Virus record (IMG/VR): IMGVR_UViG_3300032116_000883 | Location: 1 to 31,413 of that record | Origin: a virus | Reading direction: 5' to 3' (one strand) | Length of the DNA stretch: 31,413 nt | Shown: piece after piece, positions 14,663 through 25,100 of the stretch | How positions within the stretch are numbered: the stretch's first letter is position 1 | Layout of the letters: each line of letters starts with the position of its first letter | The notes under the pieces: model-generated | The model's database searches: none | Seen by the model: the letters and a program-made list of their open reading frames with translations, nothing else | What the model was told of the DNA's origin: nothing | Translations under genes and position numbers: made by a program

Positions 14663-17600
14663 ATGAAACAAGAACACCAAAAGTGGCATGTTAGCTCATA
14701 TTACACAGGGGCAAATACTGCTGATGAAAAAGAAATAGTTGGGTCACAAGCTATGACTGGAGAGTTTATTGAAGGTAGAAATGCTCGAATAGGCTCATCG
14801 GAAGGTAACAATAAAACCAGCGAAAAGATTAAAGGTGAAGAGCTTTTATATCCAGCTACATCTGTAGGAAACTACACATGTATGGGGTCTATAGGTGTTA
14901 ATGGTAAGCTATTCTCCGTGTGGGCATCACCAGTTGGAGGACAGGACCCATACTTCGAGATTGATGGATTAAAGGTGTGCCAAAGCAGCTCGCTTGATAT
15001 TAATGTGAATTATCCGATACAGCTTGATAAGAATGAAAATTCTTTGGGCGGGGAGGTGTTTATCACAGACAATCGAGTAGAGCCTACATTCTACAATATT
15101 GACGACCTTTACAATTCTGTATTCGGTGATCCTACAAAATACTTCTCAGCATTCAATCCAAAATTATACTCAATCAATCTGTACGTTGCAATGAATATTC
15201 CTGTTTATGTAGGAATAGCAAACGTTGGAGGAGGAGGCGGATTGCCTGTTGGAACATATTCATATCAATTAAGATACTCTAGTAATCAAGGCGACAAGAC
15301 TAATATAAGCCAAAGAACACCACTTATACCGATATTTGAGAATATGTCGGATAGCAGCGCTCAATATCCAGGAACTAAAACGTATGGAGATGAGGCTAAT
15401 ACAGAGTCTAACACGCGATACGGAATAAGAATAAGATTCAGAATAACCAATTTAGCTGGATACGATTACGTTGAAGTAATCAGAACGGCCTACAATACAA
15501 ATGGTGGAATAGGATTCGTTCCTGCTCCAACGGTAGTTGCGAAGATTGATATTTTTGACGGGGAGATTTCTGTTAGAGATTTCGTTGACCCTGTTGAATC
15601 AAATGTAAATACAGTACTCTCTGATGCGGAAGTTACAAGAGAGCTATCATTCGTAGAGAAGGCTAAAAGCTTGAGATACTTCGATAAGCGACTAGAACTT
15701 ATGAATGTTAAGCTTGCATCTAAGGCTTCCAACCTTGTGTTTAATCAGCTTGGCGGGAAAGAGATGTTTCCCGTAATAGATTCTATCGGAACTAAAGGAT
15801 ACAAGGATCCATATAATTTCGTTTATAGAAAAAAATACACCAATGGTGAGCGATTCGGATTCGCTGTTAACCTTTGGGATGGCGTAGGAGGAAAAGGATT
15901 CGCTGAGAAAGTCACAAACTTTGAGAACTACAAATTTCCAAACAGGAGAGATGTGGTATCGGCAGAAACATCACTATACTCATACGGGAACACCGTAACA
16001 ACAACTGATGTAAACAATAATCTTAGCGAGACGCATGAGGTATTTGACCACTTTAGTGCTATAAGCAAGACGGATAAGTGTTCATTTAAAAACATTTACC
16101 ACAATAAAACATTAAGTGCAGTATTCGGAACAAAGATTGATGGAGCTCCAGGCGGGGTAAATAGTATTTGTAGCGAAACGCCAGGAGAGATAATTGCTCA
16201 TGGCGCATCGATGTTTCCTGGCCCTGTAGTAGGTGGTACAGTGTCTCCATATTATCATCCATACACTCCAACATCACAAGTTGACCAAGATGTAGAGAGC
16301 CATAACTATGTTGTGAATACGCAGGTAGCTAAAACATACACATACCTTGTAGGCTCTGTTAACCCTCCAGCAGGAACTCGCGAGGACTATAGCCCTAAAA
16401 TATTTGCTCCAGAGTACTATGCAATGGGGATAGGTTTAGCCGGAGTTTCAAATTTCCCATCATGGGCAAAATCATTTTCAGTAGTTAGAACACCTCCAGC
16501 AAAAAGAGTTATTGCCCAAGGGATAGCTATGTATAAAATGAGTCAAGCTGACTTCCGCATGGGCTTCAACAATAAGCTTACAACAAAAAGCCTTGACGAA
16601 TTTTTATTCTTCTCGCCAGACATTGAGAATGGAATTGTTAGTGGGTCAATCATAAATGATATTATCGAATCTCCAGGCGGATATTCTTTACAATTTGTAT
16701 CTCCGTTAGGATTCGCTTCCGAAGTTTATTCGTTTGAAGCAAATGAATTTGCGGCTCCTGGGCTTGAGATTAAAGACAGATGTATCGACATGATTTCTTA
16801 TGCTAGAATGCAGAGAGATATCGTTGGACCAACAGGTTGCGAAATCAATCCAATGGAAGACCCTGGAATGGGATACAACTTTGGAGCGTACAATTATGTT
16901 GGATACGCCAAATGGAGAAACAGAGGTCAGCAACCTACAACATTTACAGGCCCTAATGCTGGGAATACAGAGTTTGGAATATTGTCAGCAGAGAGAATTA
17001 TCGAGGGGCGTGGATCGTACATGTCAATAAGAATGGCAAACAATCTTTATGGAGCAGGCTCTGTCGGTGGCGTGTTTGCTGCTGACTTTGACGATGCTGG
17101 AATGCAAGATTGGACTGAGCCATTTTACATTGTAAACATCATTTCTTCTGGTGCTCAAATACCAGACAGAAATATTGAGAACTATCAGATTACAGACCAC
17201 TACCAAAAACTTGAGTCAATCATTGGTGAAGGCAATGGATTATCAACACAAAAATTTATCCTTGTTGACGAAAGATGGGAAGATGTTATCCCAGCTTTAT
17301 CATCATCACACCCAACAGCTACAACAGAAAGATACATATACATAAAAAGATATGGCTCTAATATTGAAGAAAAGTGGGTAAACGTAACATTTAAAACAGC
17401 TCCTCAGCTTGCAGCGATATTGAACGATATCGCAACACTTGGGGCTTATGCTGGAGATATTACAGGAGTTTATACTCACGAAGATATCGAAGGTAATGGA
17501 AGATTCTTTAACATAATCTTTGGTGCTGCAGCTCCATTTGTTCCAAACCCGAAGGATCAGGTTATCGTAAAATACGACAACACGGCTCCAATAAGATTAT

Positions 17601-19252
17601 GGGGAGGAGATGCATTTGTTGGAGAAACAATATTTGCTCCAATAGACAGAGAGGCTAGCGCAAACAGCGAAGCAACAGTTCCGCTTTTGTCTAGTAGCGG
17701 CCCAGAAAACCAGTTCCAATTCGGTATAGGATTTCCATACCGAATGTTCCAAATGAACCCAAGGGTTTATCAAATTGTGAGAACTGTACCTGGAGCTATT
17801 CCAAATGTTATACAGGATAGGAATTGGGGGTATTTAGCATACCTTAGACAGCTTTGCGTGATGTTTTGTGTTGAGAGTAGAGTCGGTGTTCCGTTTGCTC
17901 ACAACAATCAGAGCCCATCACAAAGCTTCCCAAATATGCATTATGTTATGAGGCCTCTACGATGGGACCCTGACAAGAGCTTAGCAGATAATAACATTTA
18001 TTCAGAGTACTCTAAAGATTACGGAACAGACGAAATGAGCCTATGGAAGTGGGGAGGATTTAGATTTATTCAAAACATAAATCCGGACTACTCATCACAA
18101 GCGCCATTAGAGTTTGTATCTAAACCTAAGTTTGGATTCGTTGAAAAGAACGATTTCCCGACAAGGGTTATGTGGTCAATGCCTAGACAAATCAATAGTC
18201 AGGATAATCCTGGATTAAGAACATTCCCTGCAAATAATGCTTTCGATATTGATGACAATCAAGGAGAAATCAAAAGAGCATGGTCCGCAACCACGGAGCG
18301 CGGGGAGAACCTTTATGCATTGTGTGATAGTGGAGTATGCTTACTTGTAACAAAGAAGTCAATACTATCAGACCTTAACGCAGGAGACCTTGGGTATATG
18401 GCTGCCGACACGTTTATTCGTGAGCAGTACTGGCTATCAAGAGATATCGGTATATCTGACGAAATGTGGAGAGGTGCTGCAGAAGCATCTGTTCCTGTAA
18501 CGCTACAGAATGGTGCAGAGGTAAGAAAAGAAGCTATCTTCTTCCCAAGTAAAGAGTCTGTATTCAGATTAATGGATAATCAGATTCTTGATATTGGACG
18601 TATAAAATATCACAATACCTTATACAAAAAAGTATTAAGCAATATTAAGGCAGGATTCCAAACGCCTATGGCTGGATATTTCGATAACTATCATCAGGAA
18701 TACGGTTTATTCACAGACGTTAATGACGGTGAAAAAACTCCTGACCCTTCGTTGATACGCATGCATATTTTTGGACAAAAAGAAGGTCGATGGTATGGTT
18801 ATTACGATTACGCATTTGACCAATTTGTATCAATAAGCAACAAATCTTTTGGCCTTAGAGATGGACAAACATATCAGCTTGACAAAGGGTACAAGATTAA
18901 TGGACAAAACATAACGTACCATGTGTGGCAAGCTGCAGCTCCAGAGCCATTCAACGATAAGGAATTTATTCGTGTTAGAATAAACACTAAAAACGAAGAG
19001 AAGCCTTACGCTGTAGTGTTCTGGGATAAGTTTGACGGAGTGCCTATTTGTGCATTATCTCAGGTAACGCAAGGGCCATTATACTTGAAAATGTACCGAG
19101 GGTGGGAGCAATTTATCCCTAGCAAAGACATTTCTATTAGCCCAACAAAAGATAGAGTTCAAGGAAGATGTTTGATTTATTCAATCATCCACAATAAACC
19201 TACAGACTTTGTTTTAATCGATACAGGTATTCAGTATAAAATTTTAAAATAG
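14663..19252 (+). CDS. Giant tail nozzle or muzzle protein (1529 aa)
   Basis: The 1529-residue protein probably forms the distal tail tube. Near the start it carries KWHVSSYYTGANTADEKEIV and then EFIEGRNARIGSSEGNNKTS, recalling the beginning of T7-type tubular B/nozzle proteins, where an early segment states the number and source of values laid out by a beta-propeller. The rest is overwhelmingly strand-rich with many Gly, Asn, aromatic and Pro residues. There is a Gly-rich turn (NVGGGGGLPVGTYSYQLRYS) near residue 190. Length and position match the large muzzle or tail-hub proteins of crAss-like phages, about 1500 residues. It is the longest gene of its unit, and its stop is followed at once by a hairpin that carries the next promoter. 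No enzymatic domain is evident. Confidence 0.75.
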   Translation: MKQEHQKWHVSSYYTGANTADEKEIVGSQAMTGEFIEGRNARIGSSEGNNKTSEKIKGEELLYPATSVGNYTCMGSIGVNGKLFSVWASPVGGQDPYFEIDGLKVCQSSSLDINVNYPIQLDKNENSLGGEVFITDNRVEPTFYNIDDLYNSVFGDPTKYFSAFNPKLYSINLYVAMNIPVYVGIANVGGGGGLPVGTYSYQLRYSSNQGDKTNISQRTPLIPIFENMSDSSAQYPGTKTYGDEANTESNTRYGIRIRFRITNLAGYDYVEVIRTAYNTNGGIGFVPAPTVVAKIDIFDGEISVRDFVDPVESNVNTVLSDAEVTRELSFVEKAKSLRYFDKRLELMNVKLASKASNLVFNQLGGKEMFPVIDSIGTKGYKDPYNFVYRKKYTNGERFGFAVNLWDGVGGKGFAEKVTNFENYKFPNRRDVVSAETSLYSYGNTVTTTDVNNNLSETHEVFDHFSAISKTDKCSFKNIYHNKTLSAVFGTKIDGAPGGVNSICSETPGEIIAHGASMFPGPVVGGTVSPYYHPYTPTSQVDQDVESHNYVVNTQVAKTYTYLVGSVNPPAGTREDYSPKIFAPEYYAMGIGLAGVSNFPSWAKSFSVVRTPPAKRVIAQGIAMYKMSQADFRMGFNNKLTTKSLDEFLFFSPDIENGIVSGSIINDIIESPGGYSLQFVSPLGFASEVYSFEANEFAAPGLEIKDRCIDMISYARMQRDIVGPTGCEINPMEDPGMGYNFGAYNYVGYAKWRNRGQQPTTFTGPNAGNTEFGILSAERIIEGRGSYMSIRMANNLYGAGSVGGVFAADFDDAGMQDWTEPFYIVNIISSGAQIPDRNIENYQITDHYQKLESIIGEGNGLSTQKFILVDERWEDVIPALSSSHPTATTERYIYIKRYGSNIEEKWVNVTFKTAPQLAAILNDIATLGAYAGDITGVYTHEDIEGNGRFFNIIFGAAAPFVPNPKDQVIVKYDNTAPIRLWGGDAFVGETIFAPIDREASANSEATVPLLSSSGPENQFQFGIGFPYRMFQMNPRVYQIVRTVPGAIPNVIQDRNWGYLAYLRQLCVMFCVESRVGVPFAHNNQSPSQSFPNMHYVMRPLRWDPDKSLADNNIYSEYSKDYGTDEMSLWKWGGFRFIQNINPDYSSQAPLEFVSKPKFGFVEKNDFPTRVMWSMPRQINSQDNPGLRTFPANNAFDIDDNQGEIKRAWSATTERGENLYALCDSGVCLLVTKKSILSDLNAGDLGYMAADTFIREQYWLSRDIGISDEMWRGAAEASVPVTLQNGAEVRKEAIFFPSKESVFRLMDNQILDIGRIKYHNTLYKKVLSNIKAGFQTPMAGYFDNYHQEYGLFTDVNDGEKTPDPSLIRMHIFGQKEGRWYGYYDYAFDQFVSISNKSFGLRDGQTYQLDKGYKINGQNITYHVWQAAAPEPFNDKEFIRVRINTKNEEKPYAVVFWDKFDGVPICALSQVTQGPLYLKMYRGWEQFIPSKDISISPTKDRVQGRCLIYSIIHNKPTDFVLIDTGIQYKILK

Positions 19253-19286
19253 AGAGTTGTTTTATCGGAAAATAACTCTACATTTG
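19253..19286 (+). promoter_or_regulatory. Promoter of the internal-protein unit inside a hairpin
   Basis: TTG at 19257-19259, a 19-base spacer and TACATTTG at 19279-19286 give a very good Bacteroidota promoter. An inverted repeat (19253-19263 with 19269-19279; 11 pairs, one wobble, 5-base loop) starts right after the nozzle stop codon and spans the -33 element and whole spacer. It may terminate the upstream transcript, act as an operator, or both. Confidence 0.68.
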
Positions 19287-19309
19287 TGAAATACTAAAAG
19301 AATAACAAC

Positions 19310-20101
19310 ATGGCTTTTCCTTGGCAAAAAATGATGGGCAAGATAGGCAACAGAGCTGGTTCCGCAGTAGGAGCAGCAACTGGAGCTGTTCAGTTATTAA
19401 AAGCTAGAGGCTTAAAGAAAGCAGCAGAAGAAAATACTCCTTCGGATGTTGATCCTATGCAAGGAGCTTTTCTTGCTGAGTTAAATCAAAAACGTAACGC
19501 ACTAAATTCTGGTGCTCAATACTCTTCATCGATAGATGCAATAAACGACAAAATGATGTCTACGCAAGGCGCATTATCTACCAATACTGGTGGTGATGTT
19601 GGTGGAACCGTAGCAGCTATGTTGAAAGCTCAGCAAGCAGCTAACCAGGGCGTAGGCCAATTGTTAGCGCAAGGGCAACAAGGTGAACAGTTTAACAACG
19701 GAATGTACGGAGATTTTCTTGACAAAGTAGTTGGAAGACGTATGGAGCTGGGGCTTTTACGCAGAGGTCAAAATATGGCTGAGTGGGCACAGAAATCACA
19801 AACAGGCGCAGCTAATCTTATGGCTGGAGCACAAAGCTTTATGGATTTTGGTGGTGGCGACAAAGCTGCTACAAACCCTATTGCTGGGAAAAACGCAAGC
19901 TCAGCACCAGTTGCAACTACAGAAACAGAAACTATAGAAACAGAACAAGCTCCTGCAGCATCTGAGCCAGCTCCTTCAACAGAAGATGGGTCAGCAGAAT
20001 CGTCTAACGGAATGGGAGGAATCTCTGGAATGTTAGGTAAGTTCAAAGGTGGCGGAGGAGGTGGTTTCGATATGTCAAGTATAACCTCAATGTTCGGATA
20101 A
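19310..20101 (+). CDS. Putative internal virion (ejection) protein, 263 aa
   Basis: This protein starts MAFPWQKMMGKIGNRAGSAV and continues GAATGAVQLLKARGLKKAAE, a Gly- and Ala-rich amphipathic N-terminus. The middle is helical and rich in Gln, Ala and Met (TVAAMLKAQQAANQGVGQLL). It is followed by a Thr-, Glu- and Pro-rich linker and a Gly-rich tail (GKFKGGGGGGFDMSSITSMF). This layout is typical of small podovirus internal proteins such as T7 gp14, which leave the capsid with the DNA and insert in the cell envelope. Membrane activity is inferred from composition only. It begins the unit that continues with the 591- and 1900-residue genes. Confidence 0.65.
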   Translation: MAFPWQKMMGKIGNRAGSAVGAATGAVQLLKARGLKKAAEENTPSDVDPMQGAFLAELNQKRNALNSGAQYSSSIDAINDKMMSTQGALSTNTGGDVGGTVAAMLKAQQAANQGVGQLLAQGQQGEQFNNGMYGDFLDKVVGRRMELGLLRRGQNMAEWAQKSQTGAANLMAGAQSFMDFGGGDKAATNPIAGKNASSAPVATTETETIETEQAPAASEPAPSTEDGSAESSNGMGGISGMLGKFKGGGGGGFDMSSITSMFG

Positions 20102-20105
20102 GAGT

Positions 20106-21881
20106 ATGGCGAAGAAATCAGCAGAACAACTTATCGAAGAAGAATTTCCAGCAACAGGAAACGAAACTCCGTTGACGGATATTTCATTAACACAAACATT
20201 GATCGGTGATGGTCCATCTCCTGACGATGTTGGCATTAACCCTAATCAAGATAAGGTTGATGTGCTTGCCCAATTTAAAGGGCAGGCTAATCCATTATAC
20301 CCGTCAGACATCGTTCCTTCATACGAACAGAAATTACAGTCAGATATTGACGCTTATGCGGGGGCAATCCCAGCGCAAGCATTCTCTACATATTTCCCTT
20401 CAATGACTAACGATATTCAAAAGGGTTCGTACTCTGGAAGAATAATCGGGAACAATCCAATATACGCTCCATCGGCACTTATGCCGTTCGGACTTATTGA
20501 CGCAAGACAGAATGCATTGAAGGCTGCTGCTAATAAAAAAGCGCTTGACAATGCTGCTAAGGCTAAAAAGTTTCAAGAGCTAACCGCTCCTCCAACGACA
20601 GAGCACAAAGCTGTTCAACAGGATTTACAGAATAATTTTTACACATGGTTGGCTGATGCACAAAAGAAAGCTAAGGATAAGTATCCAGGCAAAGATATGT
20701 ACTCAGCGCTAATGGATGACCCTCAATTTAGTAAGGAGTTAAACTTCTATAAAAATTTAGGTGAATACGAAACACAATTAGTAAAGCAAACAGCTGAAAT
20801 CCAAGAGGGGATAAAAACTGGTAAGTATGCTGAAACACCATTCATACGCAAACGTATTAATGAAATTTATACCGGTCAACACGGAATGCTTTCTGAGGCA
20901 CTAAACCCAGAAGGGTATCAAAAAGCATTACAGCAATTTAACCTTGCTCCCGTATTTGACTTGCTTGAAACATCTAAGGCTGCGGCTAAAGATATACAGT
21001 ATGATGTTTTTGAAGGCATGGCAAACATTACTCCTCAAGAACAGTACGATATGCTTACCTCTACAAAAACTGAAAGTGTTGCAAAAAAGCGCCTTGATGA
21101 CATTGTAGAGCAGACCTGGAAATCAAGATATGAAGGCAAGGAAGATTTATTAAACTTCACAAAAGCTGATCTTCGTGATGCTATCTTATCTAATTTTGCG
21201 GTTAAAACAACAACAACAACTCAAACGGCAAGTACATCTGCTGGAGGCGGAGGTTTAAACTTTAAGTTTGACCCTAACGCTGTTGAGCAAGAAACAAAAG
21301 TTATCAACGCTACAGGTACAAACGCTAACGGAAACGTAAATATTAAGCTTGATATTCCTACCGAGGACGGATACACTATGCCTAAGAAGATTACGGCTAA
21401 ATTATCTACGGGAGCTAAATGGTTCGATGTTGGAGATTCGCAGGGAGGAAATGTACCATTGAGTAAAACTTCTGGAGTAAAAGACGTTGACCTCTCTGAG
21501 ATAAGAAACTTCCCAATGAAAAACGGAAAGATTCTTGACAAGAAAGCATTAGCTACAGCTATTGCAAATAAGGAAGCCGTAGAGTACAAAACATTCGCTG
21601 TAGGAAGTTTTATGGGTGACGAGTCAACATCTGACGGATACAAGCAAAAAACTGTTATCATCCCTATCGAAGAGGTTAAAGGAGCTATAGAGCAACGCGA
21701 CCCTCAAGGTAAATTAATTAAAGGTGTTGATACAAAATACTACGAAGAAAAAGCTAAAAGCAGAAGCACAAAAGCTGCTGGCAAATCTTACACAGAAAAG
21801 CAAGAAGCTTTAATCAAAAAGAATATGGCTGCTAATCCAGACTATTCAAGAGAAGAAATTATTAACGCATTAGGATATTAA
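20106..21881 (+). CDS. Putative internal virion or cargo protein, 591 aa
   Basis: This protein starts MAKKSAEQLIEEEFPATGNE. Its first 130 residues are proline-rich and extended, followed by a long helical region from about 140 to 330 and a strand-rich region after a poly-Thr/Gly linker (KTTTTTQTASTSAGGGG). It ends with a helix-loop-helix-like segment (SYTEKQEALIKKNMAANPDY then SREEIINALGY). I recall similar C-terminal segments on phage internal proteins but cannot name the domain. Its start lies 4 bases after the previous stop, and the next reading frame starts 2 bases after its own. It probably works with its neighbours as DNA-ejection cargo; no enzyme motif is seen. Confidence 0.65.
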   Translation: MAKKSAEQLIEEEFPATGNETPLTDISLTQTLIGDGPSPDDVGINPNQDKVDVLAQFKGQANPLYPSDIVPSYEQKLQSDIDAYAGAIPAQAFSTYFPSMTNDIQKGSYSGRIIGNNPIYAPSALMPFGLIDARQNALKAAANKKALDNAAKAKKFQELTAPPTTEHKAVQQDLQNNFYTWLADAQKKAKDKYPGKDMYSALMDDPQFSKELNFYKNLGEYETQLVKQTAEIQEGIKTGKYAETPFIRKRINEIYTGQHGMLSEALNPEGYQKALQQFNLAPVFDLLETSKAAAKDIQYDVFEGMANITPQEQYDMLTSTKTESVAKKRLDDIVEQTWKSRYEGKEDLLNFTKADLRDAILSNFAVKTTTTTQTASTSAGGGGLNFKFDPNAVEQETKVINATGTNANGNVNIKLDIPTEDGYTMPKKITAKLSTGAKWFDVGDSQGGNVPLSKTSGVKDVDLSEIRNFPMKNGKILDKKALATAIANKEAVEYKTFAVGSFMGDESTSDGYKQKTVIIPIEEVKGAIEQRDPQGKLIKGVDTKYYEEKAKSRSTKAAGKSYTEKQEALIKKNMAANPDYSREEIINALGY

Positions 21882-21883
21882 TT

Positions 21884-22195
21884 ATGCCAGAAAGAAAGCC
21901 ATTAAGCTTAATAAAAGACGATGATTCTAACGGAGAAAAGAAACCGTTAAATTTAATTACTGATATAGACGCATCTTCTGAAACAGTAGATGCAAAAAAA
22001 AAATATACCTACTACTCAATCAGCAGCTCCATTCATGGATTCTGTTCAAGAGCCTACAAAGCCATCGGAAGTTGGTGGGGTAACACCAGAACAGCCATTA
22101 TGGGTAGATCCGAGTTTAAAGTCGACATCGCCTTCGGCTTCTTCTACTTCCGCGCCTGGAATTTCTATATCGGGTGGATTAGGAAATCAAAGTAA
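21884..22195 (+). CDS. N-terminal piece of the giant cargo protein, out of frame past an A10 run
   Basis: The ATG lies 2 bases after the previous stop, the normal spacing in this operon. The first 40 codons look like a real protein start, with a duplicated motif: KPLSLIKD and then KPLNLITD. After the A10 run (21994-22003) this frame turns into a Trp-, Phe- and Tyr-rich sequence unlike its neighbours and stops at 22195. The +1 frame in the same region gives a normal linker that runs into the 1900-residue ORF. I conclude that only the first 39 or so codons are used as such, joined to the long ORF by a one-base skip. The full fused product would be 1935 residues. A separate 103-residue protein is much less likely. 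Confidence 0.6.
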   Translation: MPERKPLSLIKDDDSNGEKKPLNLITDIDASSETVDAKKKYTYYSISSSIHGFCSRAYKAIGSWWGNTRTAIMGRSEFKVDIAFGFFYFRAWNFYIGWIRKSK

Positions 22196-25100
22196 TCAAC
22201 AACCAATTGTTGAAAATCAGAATACTCCTAAGTATGACTTATCTAAGTTGTACGACTTTAATGCGCCACAAAAAACGCCAGAGCAAGTATCTGCCGAAAG
22301 AGCTATTGAGTTAAGAAAGCCAGAAAAGGTTAAGCTTGCAGAGCAACGTATTAAAGACGTTGATACTAAGATTGTTGATATCTCAAGAGAGTGGAATAAA
22401 ATTGAGCAGGCAGCAATAAAACAGGCTGAATCATATCAAGGGTTAGTAGACCAATTTAACGACCCTATGACTCCTCCTGAGTTAAAGCAACAGCTTTCCG
22501 AGAAAGCGAAGCTTATGGAGGCGGACAATAAATCAATCCTTGCAACATACGAAGACGTAAAAAAGAGGGCCGCAAAACTTCAAAGTGCAAAGTCAACACT
22601 AAATAAAGTGGGTGATGTGTACGATAAGTTGTCGATGGACGAGAACGATGATGCATTGAAAGCAACCGGACTTTTCCTTGATAAAACATATAACGCACTA
22701 ACAGGCGTTATCGGTGGAACAGGAGCCATGATTAAGTCGGCAGGTGACGTTATGGGATTCACTGAGCCATTGGAAGCTACAGCAAACCTTATTGAAGAGA
22801 AGCAAGGAAGGGCTGCCGCTAACGCATTCAGAAAAGAAAAAGGCATAGGAAGCCAAACATTTACAGATATACTTGGAGATGGGCTTATGGATGCTTCGGC
22901 AGACCTAAAAGCTGATATTAACGAAAAGTACGCTGACAAACATTATGTTGTTAGTACCCTTGGTGAGATAACTGGTAGCATCGCTGCTGCTGTTATACCT
23001 GGAGTTGGTGCTGCAAGTAAGATTCCAGGTATCGTGTCTGGAGCTATGCTTGGCGCTGACCAAGTGTATTCAACTGCTGAGCAAGCTGGATTAACAGATA
23101 AAGATGCTGGACTAATGACACTTACATTGGCTCCAATTCTTGGGCTCGTAAACTCATGGGGAGCAAAAGGTATTATTGATGCTACAGCAGGGAAAGCTTT
23201 TATAAATGAGGTTGTTAAAACCTCTATAAAGGATCTTGCGGGGAAGACTGTATCAAAAGAGTTTATGACAAGCTTACTATCTACCAACATAAAAGAGGTA
23301 GGTAAAAAGTACGGAGCGATAATGCTTAACTCAGCTAAAGAAGAAGGGTTAGCAGAAGGGCTAGAAGCAGAGATTACGTCAGCTGCAGAAAATATTTACG
23401 ATGTAGCTAAAGGTGAAGAGAAATACAAAACAGACTTCTTCTCCGCTGAGACACAAAAGAATGCTGCTATGAACGCAGCTTTAGGCGCTGCTGCAGGTAC
23501 AGCTTTTTCTGGACTTGGAGCATTATCTGGAGATGTTAAGAATAAAAGATTTACAACAGGCCAATATGAGCAGATAAAAAACATATCATCATCACCAGAC
23601 ATGATGAAGAAGTTTACTGATATGTTGAAGACTGAGATTGACGCAAACCATATCACGCAAGAGCAAGCTGACAATATTGTAAACAATGTTGACGCTATCT
23701 CAAAGATTGATAAGGAGATTCCTGATACAATCAAAAACACTCAGAAGCGCATGGATGCAATAGAATTGCTTCGTGAAAGAGCTGAGCTTGAAAAAGAAAT
23801 CGAGGGTAAGGATAAGTTTGTATCAGCACCGCAAAACGAACGCATAAAAGAGATTAATCAATCTCTTGAAGCTATTGCTAAAGGGAAAAGCACTATCGAT
23901 GTGAAGGATGCAAAAACGGGGGAAGAAGTTAAAAAGCCTATCCTTGAAAAAGGGTATGAGTATAATGCTGTAACCGATAAAGCTGGAAACAAATACTACA
24001 CGCAGACAGACAAGAGGTCTGGCGAAGAAACATTTATTACCGAAGAAGAATTTAATAAAGGTAAAGGAATCGTTGTAGAGCCAAAGGTTGAAGCCGCTGC
24101 CGAAACGGTGAAGGCTGAGCCTAAAGTTGGAGATACAACAGAATTACCACCGCAAATTGAAGGTGCACAGCCACGTAAAATGGTGTTCACTAAAGATGGC
24201 TGGATGCAGGAAGTTGGCGGAGAGCCTACTAAGGTTGGAGCTATTCTTCAAGAGCAAGCAAACTCAAAGTTTATGGAGACAGCTCCAGACGTTGTAGTTG
24301 AAGCTAAGGTAGAAGAGAACGCCCCTTTAGGAGGCGAGCCTAAGCCTGTTGAAACACCTCCAGCGACACCTATCGAAACAGTAACGGAAGAAGACGTGAA
24401 GGATGAGGAGAGAAACACTCGTTCCGTATGGAAGCGTGTGCTTGAAAATTCCGGTGACGAAGAGCTTAATAAGGGCCTTGAAGCCGAAGGGGTTGATTAT
24501 GTTGTAAAGAAGGAAGGTTTAACAAAAGATGCAGCAAGAAAAGTTCTTGACGGAGCAATCGAAACAAATACCGTAGCCGATTTAGAAAAGGTTATTCTTG
24601 ACGACAAAAACAAGATGGATCGCACAACGCGAGGGGTTTTATCTGCAATGGTAGGTAAACATTTCTTCGACTTAATGAACGGTGCAGAAGATTTCGAAAC
24701 ACGATCAAAATATTCAAAGCTTCACTACAAATACATTAATAGAGCAGCTGAGTTAGCTACCGAAGGTGGTCAGCAAGGTAACGCTATTGGTAAGGTTATA
24801 AAGGAGATGTATGCTAACGATGAAGATTTTCTAATAAAAAATCTTGAGGATAAAATGAATGAAGCAAACGAAACGAAGCTTGATCCTCACAAAGAAGCTA
24901 TCAAGACTACTTACGAGCAAATTCAGTCTATCCTAAAAACTCCAGAAGGGGAGCAGGCAATAAGCGAGGAAATTGAAAAACGTGCCGAGTCATTATTCGG
25001 TAAGGAAACGCAAAAGAAAATATCTACCTTCTTTGATGATATAATAAAAGGTATTGACGATAGCGGAAGAATGTATTCGTCAGTCGTTCCAATATCTCCA

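Noticed and set aside
21221-21661. Leftward 146-codon open frame inside the 591-aa gene
   Set aside because: It is an antisense shadow with no start context or partner gene, opposite a continuous operon frame.
22004-22195. Tail of the 103-codon frame as a separate small membrane-like protein
   Set aside because: The Trp/Phe/Tyr-rich sequence appears only after the A10 run and overlaps a normal-looking linker of the 1900-residue ORF in the other frame.
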